Shown: piece after piece, positions 27,581 to 35,676 of the stretch
Position numbering within the stretch: the first letter of the stretch is position 1
Layout: each line of letters opens with the position of its first letter
Origin: an uncultured Christensenellaceae bacterium
Lineage (GTDB): Bacteria > Bacillota > Clostridia > Christensenellales > UBA3700
DNA length: 64,000 bases
Direction: 5' to 3'
Assembly: GCA_944380355.1 (NCBI GenBank)
Contig: CALWHJ010000001.1
Span: 1 to 64,000, forward strand
Position numbers and translations under genes: made by a program
The notes under the pieces: model-generated
What the model was told of the DNA's origin: nothing
The model's database searches: none
What the model saw: the letters and a program-made list of their open reading frames with translations, nothing else

Positions 27581-28585
27581 ATGGAAAACGTAAGACTTCA
27601 TATATGCAAATTAGAGCGCGAAACGCTCAGCAAATACGCTACTCTCTCTGAGAACACCAAAGGCAGACTGAAAGAATGCGAACCGTGCGATTTGAGAAGC
27701 GAATTTCAGCGCGACAGAGACAGAATTCTGCACTGCAAATCATTCAGAAGACTAAAGCACAAAACACAGGTATTTCTCTCCCCCGAAGGGGACCATTACC
27801 GCACGCGACTTACGCACACTCTCGAAGTATCGCAGATAGGACGAACGATTGCGCGCGCACTGCGTCTTAATGAAGACCTTGTGGAAGCCATAGCTTTAGG
27901 ACACGATTTGGGGCACACTCCTTTCGGACACGCGGGAGAGAGAAAACTCAACGAACTCGTGCAAGGCGGCTTTGTACATTCTCTTCAATCCAGACGCGTA
28001 GTCGACCTTCTCGAAAACAACGGCAAAGGTCTCAATCTCACCTTTGAAGTGCGCGACGGCATAGCAAATCACAAATACAATGACAAGCCCGCGACTTTAG
28101 AAGGAGAGATTGTCAAATATGCCGACAGATTCGCCTATATCAATCACGATATCGAGGACGCCGTAAGAGGCAACGTCATAAGCGAAGACAGTCTTCCTAA
28201 AGACTGCATCGACGTATTAGGCGCGACTAAGTCCGACCGAATAAACAATATGATACGCGATATGGTGGAATACAGCTGGGATAAACCTTTTATCAAGCAA
28301 TCCCCCGAATTCGAAGAAGCAACGGAAAAACTGCATACTTTCATGTTCGAAGAAGTGTACCTCAACCCTAAGGCTAAATCTCAGGAAGTAAAAGCCGTCA
28401 AAATGATAGAGCTTATATTCGATTTTTATCTCAACAATCTCGACAAGCTTCCCGACTTTTACAAATCGCTTCTGAAAGACTACCCCGCCGACAGAGTGGT
28501 ATGCGACTATATCGCGTCTTTTACCGACAGATATTGTATCAAAGTATTTCAAAAGTTGTTCGTGCCCGACGAGTGGAATATCTGA
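27581..28585 (+). CDS. dgt: dGTPase-like HD phosphohydrolase
   Basis: 334 residues of the deoxyguanosinetriphosphate triphosphohydrolase-like family, which splits dNTPs to nucleoside and triphosphate and helps keep dNTP pools in check. Opening FQRDRDRILHCKSFRRLKHKTQVF block, metal-binding His of RTRLTHTLEVSQIGR (near 79), HD motif GHDLGHTPFGH (107-117) and a later Asp in the EDAVRG helix are intact. The start matches the family's N-terminus. No Shine-Dalgarno site; the promoter places transcription start at the ATG itself. Divergent from dnaG. Confidence 0.93.
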   Translation: MENVRLHICKLERETLSKYATLSENTKGRLKECEPCDLRSEFQRDRDRILHCKSFRRLKHKTQVFLSPEGDHYRTRLTHTLEVSQIGRTIARALRLNEDLVEAIALGHDLGHTPFGHAGERKLNELVQGGFVHSLQSRRVVDLLENNGKGLNLTFEVRDGIANHKYNDKPATLEGEIVKYADRFAYINHDIEDAVRGNVISEDSLPKDCIDVLGATKSDRINNMIRDMVEYSWDKPFIKQSPEFEEATEKLHTFMFEEVYLNPKAKSQEVKAVKMIELIFDFYLNNLDKLPDFYKSLLKDYPADRVVCDYIASFTDRYCIKVFQKLFVPDEWNI

Positions 28586-28651
28586 ATTTACAACTACTTA
28601 CCCGGATATCCGACCGGGATTTATATAAGCAAATGCGCTTACCCAAAAGAA

Positions 28652-28682
28652 AAAGCCTGCTTTAAACACAAAGCAGGCTTTT
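28652..28682. terminator. Terminator downstream of dgt
   Basis: AAAGCCTGCTTT/AAAGCAGGCTTT 12-bp stem around AAACAC, with A-rich and T-rich flanks, so it may also stop the convergent transporter transcript. Confidence 0.82.
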
Positions 28683-28778
28683 AACATATATTCATTTTAT
28701 CCTTTTAAATTATCAATCAAACATAACCAAGCAATTATTTACCTTTCCATGAAGTACTTTATGTCAGACCGATAAGCA

Positions 28779-29819
28779 CTATTTGTAGGATTTATCCGAA
28801 AAGCTTTTATCCTTTTTCTCTTCCTCTAAGACTGTTTTATTTTCCTCATCGGACGTCTTTTCAGACTTTTTGTCTTGCTCCCAAAGTTCTTTTTCTTTCT
28901 CTTCGAAAGACTCCTCTTTCTTTTGCTCGCCGAAATAGGGATTTACGTGAATTGCTATATGTCTTACCTCTTTGAAATCCTGTTCTATCTTGTCGTGCAC
29001 TCTCTCTGCGATTGCGTGCGCGTCAACGATATTGAGCGAGCTGTCTACGGCTATCTCAGCGTCTACGTAAATAATCGAGCCGGATATTCTCGTCTTTAGC
29101 ACGTCTATATTCATTACGTCTTTATCCTCGTCAATCGTCTTGTATATCCTGCCGACAAGCTCTTCGGGTGCTGCGTGGTCGGTAAGCTGTTTGATAACTA
29201 CTTTGACTATATCGTAAGAAACTTTTATTATCAATACGGCTATAAACAAAGTCGCAATACCTTCGAGTACCAATACGCCGAGTATCGCGCCCAAAATACC
29301 TATAAAGCTTGCAACTGACGAGAAAGCGTCCGAGCGGTGATGCCAAGCGTCGGCTTTGAGTGCCTGAGAATCAAGCTTCTTTGCATAATAGATAGTATAC
29401 CAGTACATACCCTCTTTTACGACAATGGAAACTATAGCCGCCACAAGCGCAATATAAGAAGGCTTGACGAATTCACCCTTAGTAGCGGATATGATGCTCT
29501 GTATGCCCGCATATCCTAAAGCCAATGCGGTGGCAAACAACATCATCGCGAGAATGATAGAAGCAATATTTTCAAATTTATCGTGGCCGTAGTTGTGGTC
29601 TCTGTCCTCGCTCTTAACAGCTATACGCGCACCTATAAGCACTATAAAAGTACTGAGCACGTCGCTTGCGGAGTGTACAGCATCGGATACCATAGCGGTA
29701 GAATTACCCACGATACCCGCGGCAAACTTGCCTATGGACAATACGAGGTTGACGACAATCGTAACGATTGCCACTTTGTTGATTATTTTTACAGCGTTGG
29801 TTTTATCGTTTACAAGCAT
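28779..29819 (-). CDS. Cation diffusion facilitator family transporter
   Basis: 346 residues. Six-helix CDF core: helix 2 ligands in AMVSDAVHSASDVLS (near 38-52), the HNYGHDKFENIAS loop, and helix 5 ligands in ADAWHHRSDAFSS; then the cytoplasmic ferredoxin-like domain. Such proteins export Zn, Mn, Fe or Co divalent cations against protons. A lineage-type tail of about 50 charged residues follows the domain. No ribosome site is seen; -35 TTGACG at 29851-29856 and a weak -10 at 29828-29833 would give a leader of only a few bases. Confidence 0.91.
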   Translation of the reverse strand: MLVNDKTNAVKIINKVAIVTIVVNLVLSIGKFAAGIVGNSTAMVSDAVHSASDVLSTFIVLIGARIAVKSEDRDHNYGHDKFENIASIILAMMLFATALALGYAGIQSIISATKGEFVKPSYIALVAAIVSIVVKEGMYWYTIYYAKKLDSQALKADAWHHRSDAFSSVASFIGILGAILGVLVLEGIATLFIAVLIIKVSYDIVKVVIKQLTDHAAPEELVGRIYKTIDEDKDVMNIDVLKTRISGSIIYVDAEIAVDSSLNIVDAHAIAERVHDKIEQDFKEVRHIAIHVNPYFGEQKKEESFEEKEKELWEQDKKSEKTSDEENKTVLEEEKKDKSFSDKSYK

Positions 29820-29852
29820 AATATAAAAACGTACAAAACGTATGAAAACACG

Positions 29853-30560
29853 TCAAATCAAAGCGTAGTTTTCCAGATTCTTTTTAATTTCGCGCATATA
29901 AGACTGCACGGGTTTGTAATTTTTTGCTACTGCGCAAAGACCTATCCAGCATACCTTGACCATCTTTGCTCTCGACAATTCGAAAGAATAATAAAATCCG
30001 TCCAGTATGGTGAGCAAATCGTCTCTAAGTTTGTCGGAGATATGTGCGTCGGCTTCGACTATCTCAATCATTTTCGACACACAGGGCATCACGCTTTCTT
30101 TTGCGTAGTCGTCTACGGCTACGTCCTCTTCCGCATCGAGTACGGTCTCTTTATAGTCGAGAATACCGCCGAAAGCTCTGGCATATCCTGCAAGCACCGT
30201 AAAACAAAATCTCTGATAACAAGCTTCATAATCGTCCATTTTGTAGTACTTGATGAGGAATCTGTCCATATCTATGTTGCCTCTGTCGAAGTCGTACAAG
30301 AGCGCGGTTACTACCGCAACGACCGCCATAGGATTGGTAGGCATATTGATTGTATCGTCGCCTATAAACCTGAAGTACTCGTCTTTGAATTTTATACTCT
30401 GGTTGCACTTGGCTACGTAATTGTAAAGACAAGGCGTATTGGCAATAAATCTCAGCATATTCTTTATCGCCGTAGTGGACAGAATATATTTTGACCTTGC
30501 GATTTTATCGCAATAGTCTATCAGTATATTATATGCTTTCTGAGGTGCAAGTTCCGCCAT
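29853..30560 (-). CDS. Hypothetical soluble protein
   Basis: 235 residues, mostly helical, no signal or membrane segment, no motif recognised. AAGGAG site before the ATG. It lies upstream of the cation transporter on the same strand (33-bp gap). Cys and Tyr are frequent but not in metal-binding patterns. Confidence 0.68.
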   Translation of the reverse strand: MAELAPQKAYNILIDYCDKIARSKYILSTTAIKNMLRFIANTPCLYNYVAKCNQSIKFKDEYFRFIGDDTINMPTNPMAVVAVVTALLYDFDRGNIDMDRFLIKYYKMDDYEACYQRFCFTVLAGYARAFGGILDYKETVLDAEEDVAVDDYAKESVMPCVSKMIEIVEADAHISDKLRDDLLTILDGFYYSFELSRAKMVKVCWIGLCAVAKNYKPVQSYMREIKKNLENYALI

Positions 30561-30687
30561 ATCGCCGTCTCCTTGTATATTTTAAAACATTATACATCAA
30601 ACGCTGAAAAATATCAAGTTAATATATAATATTAAACGCACAATAAAGCAATACTTGTCGATTAAACGATAAATATGCCCCTAACGC

Positions 30688-30716
30688 TTGAAAATAACAT
30701 AATAATGTTATATAAT
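30688..30716 (+). promoter_or_regulatory. Promoter with operator-like palindrome, HPr-like operon
   Basis: -35 TTGAAA (30688-30693), 17-bp spacer, perfect -10 TATAAT (30711-30716). The spacer contains the inverted repeat TAACAT-AATA-ATGTTA (30695-30710), an ideal place for a repressor. The leader to the first ATG is about 60 nt; the rest of the 30561-30783 gap is AT-rich. Confidence 0.7.
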
Positions 30717-30783
30717 AAATTTAATTAACCAATTATCAGCGGAAAAAATTTTTTGTAGAATATATAAGTTATCAGGAGCGAAA

Positions 30784-31020
30784 ATGAAATCTATTACATT
30801 ATTACTCAACACCACAGAGAGCGTAAAATCCTTTGTCAATACGATATCGCGTTTTGACTACGATATGGATTTGAGATGCGGAAGATACGTGGTAGACGCC
30901 AAGTCCATACTCGGCATTTTCTCCCTCGACCTCAACCGCCCCGTCGTCCTCGAAGTACACAGCGACGAATGCGACGACCTTATCGAAAGTATCAAAAAAT
31001 ACATTTCCGACGCGGAGTAA
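30784..31020 (+). CDS. HPr-like (Crh-like) protein lacking the catalytic His
   Basis: 78 residues of the HPr fold. The regulatory Ser is kept: Ser41 in DAKSILGIFSL corresponds to HPr Ser46, the target of HPr kinase. The PTS active-site block GIHARPA is gone: by alignment Thr10 replaces His15 and Glu12 replaces Arg17. It therefore cannot relay phosphate in the PTS but could be a Crh-type signalling partner of HprK, encoded 2.5 kb away. CAGGAG site; 4-bp gap to the DUF4364-type gene. Confidence 0.85.
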   Translation: MKSITLLLNTTESVKSFVNTISRFDYDMDLRCGRYVVDAKSILGIFSLDLNRPVVLEVHSDECDDLIESIKKYISDAE

Positions 31021-31024
31021 TCTT

Positions 31025-31543
31025 ATGTTGGACAACGCGACCGTAAACAAACTAATACTTCTCTACGCCCTTGACAAAATGGAAGTACCACTTCAGGAGG
31101 GCGTTATTTTGGATATGGTCACGGAAAACAACTGGCTGGGGTATATGGATTGCAAGGTTGCGCTATGCGACCTGATAAAAAACAATCTCATTACAAACGT
31201 AGCCACAAAGGGCTGCAATCCCAGATACGCAATCACGAGCGATTCGAGAGAGGGGCTTAAGCATTATTATATCAATATCCCCTCTTCTCTAAGAGAAAAC
31301 ATAGCCGAAGTAATAAAACAGAACAAATTCAAATACAGAAAAAAACAGGACTATTTTTCCGACTATTACAAAAACAACGACGGCACCTACACCGTAATCC
31401 TCAAAATCGAAAGCGCGACTGCGCCTCTTATGGAATTAAAACTCGTCGTGCAAAACCGCAACAACGCAAAATGGCTCTTTAAAAACTGGGGTGACAAAGC
31501 GTCGACGATATACGAATTTATTCTCGAAAATCTGGTAGAATAA
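31025..31543 (+). CDS. DUF4364-type winged-helix protein
   Basis: 172 residues. The N-terminal ~80 residues look like a winged helix-turn-helix (NKLILLYALDKMEVPLQEGVI, ALCDLIKNNLITNV, a wing with RYAITSDSREGLKHY), the rest a beta-rich domain, matching DUF4364 proteins common in Clostridia. Probably a DNA-binding regulator, target unknown. It starts 4 bp after the HPr-like gene with a GGAG site, suggesting a functional link to it. Confidence 0.8.
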   Translation: MLDNATVNKLILLYALDKMEVPLQEGVILDMVTENNWLGYMDCKVALCDLIKNNLITNVATKGCNPRYAITSDSREGLKHYYINIPSSLRENIAEVIKQNKFKYRKKQDYFSDYYKNNDGTYTVILKIESATAPLMELKLVVQNRNNAKWLFKNWGDKASTIYEFILENLVE

Positions 31544-31720
31544 TAATAACTTCGTCACACCTGCACCGCTACTGAAAAGCGCATAAAGAATATCAAAATC
31601 GCGTTTTCGGCGTTATAAGTAAAGCCTTTATTTTACAAGTATAACCTTTACAACCTTTACAATATGATAAAATAATATTTTATATAAATATAAAGCAAAC
31701 AAAAATAAATCTAAAAACAA

Positions 31721-31750
31721 AAGGTCGGCTAAACCGACCTTCTTATTTTT
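31721..31750. terminator. Terminator between DUF4364 gene and O-antigen-ligase-like gene
   Basis: AAGGTCGG/CCGACCTT stem around CTAAA (31721-31741) followed by CTTATTTTT; an A-rich left flank makes it usable from the other side. It is about 180 bp past the DUF4364 stop; that 180 bp holds nothing else I recognise. Confidence 0.82.
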
Positions 31751-31804
31751 CAATTCAGCTGAAGATTTGATTTCCCTTATATTAAAAACTTTTGTATCAA
31801 CGTT

Positions 31805-33307
31805 TCAGTTCAAATCTGTTGCAACGTTATTTTTTCCGCTTTTATCGTCCGCCGACTTGAGCTTTTCGACGTCTACGACTATCTCCTCTTTGGGGTCGAT
31901 GAGATTTTTGCTCTTCAGCTTCTGCTCGTTGACTATCTCCATTACCGCAAACATCATAGTCATAAACAACATAAAAGGAAGAGGACAAAAATCTCCGGGA
32001 TTTACGCAAGCCATAAGCTCAAACCCTATGAATGCTATAAGCATCGTATCGTTGAAATTGCTGCGATACTTTTTAGCACGCATAGTGTAAACTCTCATAA
32101 CGAATTGATAGGTATATGCTATCACGCCCACAAGTCCCATCGAACCTATGATTTGGAAAGGAGTTGAATGATACCAGTACATTCCGCCCTCTTTGGGATT
32201 ATATCCTACCCCGCCGTCATACGCAAGTCCCGTACCGAATATCGGAGATTTGCTGAAACATTCAATCGCGTGAGCAAAAAGCTTTACTCTCGCTTCGTCC
32301 TTGCTTATGTGAAGTATCGAACTCAAACTGCTCCACGCCGCTATTATAAAAGCTACTCCGGCTACTGCGCATAACGACGTTATGGCAATCATTATCTTTT
32401 TCATTTTTCCCTTGCATACCACGCAAAGATAAATAAAACTTATCGCAAGCTCGATTGTACCCATTAAAATGCCGCCTCTTGAAAGAATAAGCATCAAAAA
32501 TACGTACTGCACTATCATAAAGGCAAACATAAGCAAAGGTCGCTTGTTGCGTCTTATATAGTACATAGGGAAAGGCATTGTCCACAGCATAATCGCAGAC
32601 AGGTTGTTGGACAGTCCTTGCGCAAATTTGCTGTACTGAAACTGCTCGAGCTCCTTGCCTATTCCGTATTTTCTGAATATGTCGATAAATCCGCCTATAT
32701 TCTCGAGATACTGAGTAAACATCATTATTACGGCAAAAAGTCCTATATACAGCATAAGCTGTACGAAGTACTCCTTGAGGTCGTATTTTCTTCTTGCGTT
32801 GATATAAGACCTGAACAATACGTAAAGCAAAAGCTGTCCGAATCCCAATCCCAGTACGTAGTACATAGCCATTCCGCTGAAGTACTGTTTAAAAGACAGC
32901 GAAAACGCTCCGCCGAAAGTGACTGCTATGGATACAGCCAGCATAGGCCAAAACATAGTATCGATTACTATTTTTTTACGGTAGAAAATAAAGTGGAATA
33001 TTACCGCCAACGCGGGAGGTATTACGAAAGGAGCCACGGGCATCCAGCCGCTGAAGCTGTCGTACAGTCTCAAAATATGCATAATCATAAGCATAAACGG
33101 TAGCGTCGTAGGCATAATGTCGTCACTGAAGATGAGTACTAAACCTATAACGTAGGCCAAAAACAACGCGCCTATGATTTCAAAGTGAAAAACATAACTT
33201 ATAGTCGCTACCGCGATTATAAAAAAGTTGTAATATTTTGAAAACAGAAAACTGCGGATATCTCCCACAATCTGTCTTAACTGTTTGTGCGTAGTTTCGT
33301 TAAGCAT
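31805..33307 (-). CDS. O-antigen ligase/polymerase-like membrane protein
   Basis: 500 residues with about a dozen membrane helices. The Wzy_C-type features are LILSRGGILMG and, further on, HAIECFSKSPIFGTG followed by a large external loop ending YHSTPFQIIGSMGLVG; the loop His and the Arg residues are those expected in O-antigen ligases and capsule/teichuronic polymerases. In a Gram-positive cell it more likely joins or polymerises a cell-surface polysaccharide. C-terminal tail of about 40 polar residues. Follows hprK and a 58-residue protein on the same strand. Confidence 0.85.
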   Translation of the reverse strand: MLNETTHKQLRQIVGDIRSFLFSKYYNFFIIAVATISYVFHFEIIGALFLAYVIGLVLIFSDDIMPTTLPFMLMIMHILRLYDSFSGWMPVAPFVIPPALAVIFHFIFYRKKIVIDTMFWPMLAVSIAVTFGGAFSLSFKQYFSGMAMYYVLGLGFGQLLLYVLFRSYINARRKYDLKEYFVQLMLYIGLFAVIMMFTQYLENIGGFIDIFRKYGIGKELEQFQYSKFAQGLSNNLSAIMLWTMPFPMYYIRRNKRPLLMFAFMIVQYVFLMLILSRGGILMGTIELAISFIYLCVVCKGKMKKIMIAITSLCAVAGVAFIIAAWSSLSSILHISKDEARVKLFAHAIECFSKSPIFGTGLAYDGGVGYNPKEGGMYWYHSTPFQIIGSMGLVGVIAYTYQFVMRVYTMRAKKYRSNFNDTMLIAFIGFELMACVNPGDFCPLPFMLFMTMMFAVMEIVNEQKLKSKNLIDPKEEIVVDVEKLKSADDKSGKNNVATDLN

Positions 33308-33322
33308 AACCTATTACCTGAA

Positions 33323-33499
33323 TTACCAGTCTTCTCTACGGTCGATTTTTATATCCGTATAAAATTCCTTGTATTTTCTCTTGAAGATTTCGTTGTCCGT
33401 AGCGTAATTCTGCGCTGCAAGCAAATCCTCTTCGTCGTACATCTCAGAGCAGTCTTCGTCGTACTGCTCGGCTTTTTTCATTTTTTCGTAGTTATTCAT
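33323..33499 (-). CDS. Small acidic/aromatic protein overlapping hprK
   Basis: 58 residues (MNNYEKMKKAEQYDEDCSEM at the start, ending RREDW), rich in Asp, Glu, Lys and Tyr, soluble, no family recognised. The ATG overlaps the last 8 bp of hprK, with a GAGGA about 10 nt upstream inside hprK, so it looks translationally coupled; the stop lies 15 bp before the O-antigen-ligase-like gene. Tight packing between two real genes is the main evidence that it is coding. Confidence 0.62.
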   Translation of the reverse strand: MNNYEKMKKAEQYDEDCSEMYDEEDLLAAQNYATDNEIFKRKYKEFYTDIKIDRREDW

Positions 33500-34442
33500 C
33501 GAGATTCGTCCTCTTCTTCAAGTCCTCGAGTGCGTTGTAACCCATTTTTTTGAGCAAGTAGTTTCTCGTAGCTACTTCGACTATTACCGCAATGTTTCTT
33601 CCCGGCATAACGGGTATATTTATCTGAGGAAGCAAAATTCCGAGAATTTCGCACGTGTTGTCCATAGACCCCAGTCTGTCGTAATCGGCAAGGTCATTGA
33701 TTTTGTCAAGCCTGATTACAAGGTCTATAAATTCGCTCTCCAGCACCGCGCCTACGCCGTACATATTCTTGATGTCTATTATACCCAGTCCCCTTACTTC
33801 CATAAAATACTTTATGTTTTCGGGAGCTTTTCCCACGAGTTCGTTACGCACTCGCTTTACGCATACCGCGTCGTCCGCTATAATTCTGTGTCCTCTGTTT
33901 ATGAGTTCGATAGCCGTTTCGCTCTTACCCATACCGCTGTGCCCCGTGAGCAACACTCCGACGCCGTTTATATCCAAAAGCGTGCCGTGTACCATCTCCG
34001 TCTGCGCAAGCAGATTGTCGAGATAGTTGCCAAGTTCGTGCATTAGCCACGTCGTAGTCATATCCGAACGCAAAAGAGGTACGTTATGCTTTGATGCAAG
34101 TTCGAGTTCCATCTCCGAAGGACGGATACCGCGCGCATAGATTATGCAAGGTATCTTCTGCACCAAAAGTCTTTTGAGTGCCTTTTGCTTTTCCTCGTAA
34201 CTCAAAGACGCGAGATAATAGTGTTCGGCATTGCCTACAACCTGTATTCTGCTGTTGCCGAAGTAATTTTCAAATCCCGCAAGCAATAGTCCCGGTCTGT
34301 TGACCAGTACCGACTTGAAAGTAATATCTCCGTCAGCTTTTCCGCACAAAAGCTCGAGGTCGCATTCTTTACAGAATTCGCCCAGTTTTACAGTCTGAGA
34401 AACCGCCTCTTCGTTTTGGTCGAAATGCTTATTCATTCTCAT
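33492..34442 (-). CDS. hprK: HPr kinase/phosphorylase
   Basis: 316 residues. Bifunctional enzyme that phosphorylates and dephosphorylates the regulatory Ser of HPr in carbon catabolite control. P-loop GHSGMGKSE (near residue 167), the following ADDAV, and the family signature around the C-terminal loop (MPGRNIAVIVEVAT, with the conserved Arg) are intact. The start overlaps the Cof gene by 14 bp; GGAG lies before two possible ATGs (34442 and 34436). The His-less HPr-like protein at 30784 is a likely partner. Confidence 0.95.
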   Translation of the reverse strand: MRMNKHFDQNEEAVSQTVKLGEFCKECDLELLCGKADGDITFKSVLVNRPGLLLAGFENYFGNSRIQVVGNAEHYYLASLSYEEKQKALKRLLVQKIPCIIYARGIRPSEMELELASKHNVPLLRSDMTTTWLMHELGNYLDNLLAQTEMVHGTLLDINGVGVLLTGHSGMGKSETAIELINRGHRIIADDAVCVKRVRNELVGKAPENIKYFMEVRGLGIIDIKNMYGVGAVLESEFIDLVIRLDKINDLADYDRLGSMDNTCEILGILLPQINIPVMPGRNIAVIVEVATRNYLLKKMGYNALEDLKKRTNLDE

Positions 34443-35256
34443 TGTCTCCGAGACAGAATTTTTGTATTACTTTCGCAACTCCGTCATTATCATTGCTGTC
34501 TGCAATATAATCCGCAGCTTCTTTTACCTTGGGCATAGCGTTTGCCATCGCAACTCCCAGTCCCGCAGTCTTTATCATAGCGATATCGTTTTCGCTGTCG
34601 CCGAGGGAAATGGTATCTTCGGTATTTATGCCGTATTTATCGCAAAGCCATTTTACGGCAAGTCCCTTGTCTATGCCCTTAGTCATTATCTCTACGATAA
34701 AACTGTGCGAGCGCATAAATGCCAAATCGGGGAATCTCCTTATTCCCTCTTCGCTGAAACCGTCACAGTATTTGCTATCCATAAGCACAAGCACCTTTAC
34801 GGGCAAGTGTTCGCTCTGTCTGACGTATTGCGACAGAGGTATTTTAGTCTCCTTGTATCCTATATTGCATATAGTGACGAATTCCTTGACGTAATCATTG
34901 AATTCTCTGCAATGGCAAGTATCGTCGATATACACTATAGGTACGTATTCGTCTCCCAGCGACTCAACGTACTCGAGAGCCTTTACTGCCTGTTCTCTTT
35001 TGAAGTATTGACCGAAAATCTGAGTTTTCGTCTTGATATCGTATACTCCCGCGCCCTGATATACTATTACGTCACCGTCGAGATTCATCTCAACAAGCTT
35101 AGGATATATCGCGGAAAACAGTCTTCCCGTAGAGACAACGAATTTACCGCCTTTTTTTACGTATTGTGCTATTGTATCTTTATTTACTTGCGATATTCTG
35201 TGGTCTTCGGTATATATCGTTCCGTCAAAATCGCAAAAGATTGCCTTGTATTTCAT
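34429..35256 (-). CDS. Cof-type HAD-IIB phosphatase
   Basis: 275 residues. Motif I FCDFDGTIYT (catalytic Asp near 9 and 11), the large C2-type cap, and motif IV GDSENDIAMI followed by GVAMANAMPKVKEAADYIADSNDNDGV typical of Cof/YidA proteins that hydrolyse sugar phosphates or flavin nucleotides. No Shine-Dalgarno site precedes the ATG; a promoter ends 7 nt before it. Overlaps hprK, so the two share a message. Confidence 0.92.
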   Translation of the reverse strand: MKYKAIFCDFDGTIYTEDHRISQVNKDTIAQYVKKGGKFVVSTGRLFSAIYPKLVEMNLDGDVIVYQGAGVYDIKTKTQIFGQYFKREQAVKALEYVESLGDEYVPIVYIDDTCHCREFNDYVKEFVTICNIGYKETKIPLSQYVRQSEHLPVKVLVLMDSKYCDGFSEEGIRRFPDLAFMRSHSFIVEIMTKGIDKGLAVKWLCDKYGINTEDTISLGDSENDIAMIKTAGLGVAMANAMPKVKEAADYIADSNDNDGVAKVIQKFCLGDNENE

Positions 35257-35263
35257 ATCTATA

Positions 35264-35292
35264 ATAATAATATACTTATTAACAAAAGTAAA
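35264..35292 (-). promoter_or_regulatory. Promoter of cof-hprK (possibly leaderless)
   Basis: Minus strand: -35 TTTACT (35287-35292), 17-bp spacer, -10 TATTAT (35264-35269). The ATG begins at the eighth base after the -10 and no ribosome site is present. The repetitive ATT sequence allows shifted -10 choices. Confidence 0.55.
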
Positions 35293-35440
35293 GCGTTTTT
35301 GTGGCTCTTATACCGTCGATGAGCAACGCTCACTGTCTTTAAACGCACCTTTTCCGCAATTTACTTTTCGTCGTCCTCGTAATACAGCAAGTATTACTTC
35401 CTCCTTCTCAAGATAAATCATCGCAAAATCCGTTGCCTGT

Positions 35441-35523
35441 GCCTAAGCCCGCCCCCGCTTCTCGGCGGTATATATTTGGGATTGTTATTCTGTCGGTCTT
35501 GCCTATTTATAAGACAAGCGGAT
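35441..35523. repeat. 82-bp imperfect direct repeat, copy 1
   Basis: GC-rich start (GCCCGCCCCCGCTTCTCGGCGG) and AT-rich end (CTTGCCTATTTATAAGACAAG). About 90% identical to 35594-35675. Part of the 420-bp gap between uvrC and cof, which holds no gene I can support (35293-35440 shows nothing recognisable). Confidence 0.85.
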
Positions 35524-35593
35524 TATTGTAAATTTTATTCTTGGTTAGTTATGCTACCCGACTTACCCATATTTATTATAAGTTGCTGATTGT

Positions 35594-35675
35594 ACCTGAG
35601 CCCGCCCCCGCTTCTCGACGGTATAAATTCGGGAAGTTATTCTGTCGGACTTGCCTATTTATAAGACAAGCGGAT
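35594..35675. repeat. 82-bp imperfect direct repeat, copy 2
   Basis: Second copy, ending 1 bp short of the uvrC stop codon. Differences from copy 1 are scattered point changes plus a one-base length change; the CTTG...CAAG inverted ends are kept. Confidence 0.85.
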
Positions 35676-35676
35676 A

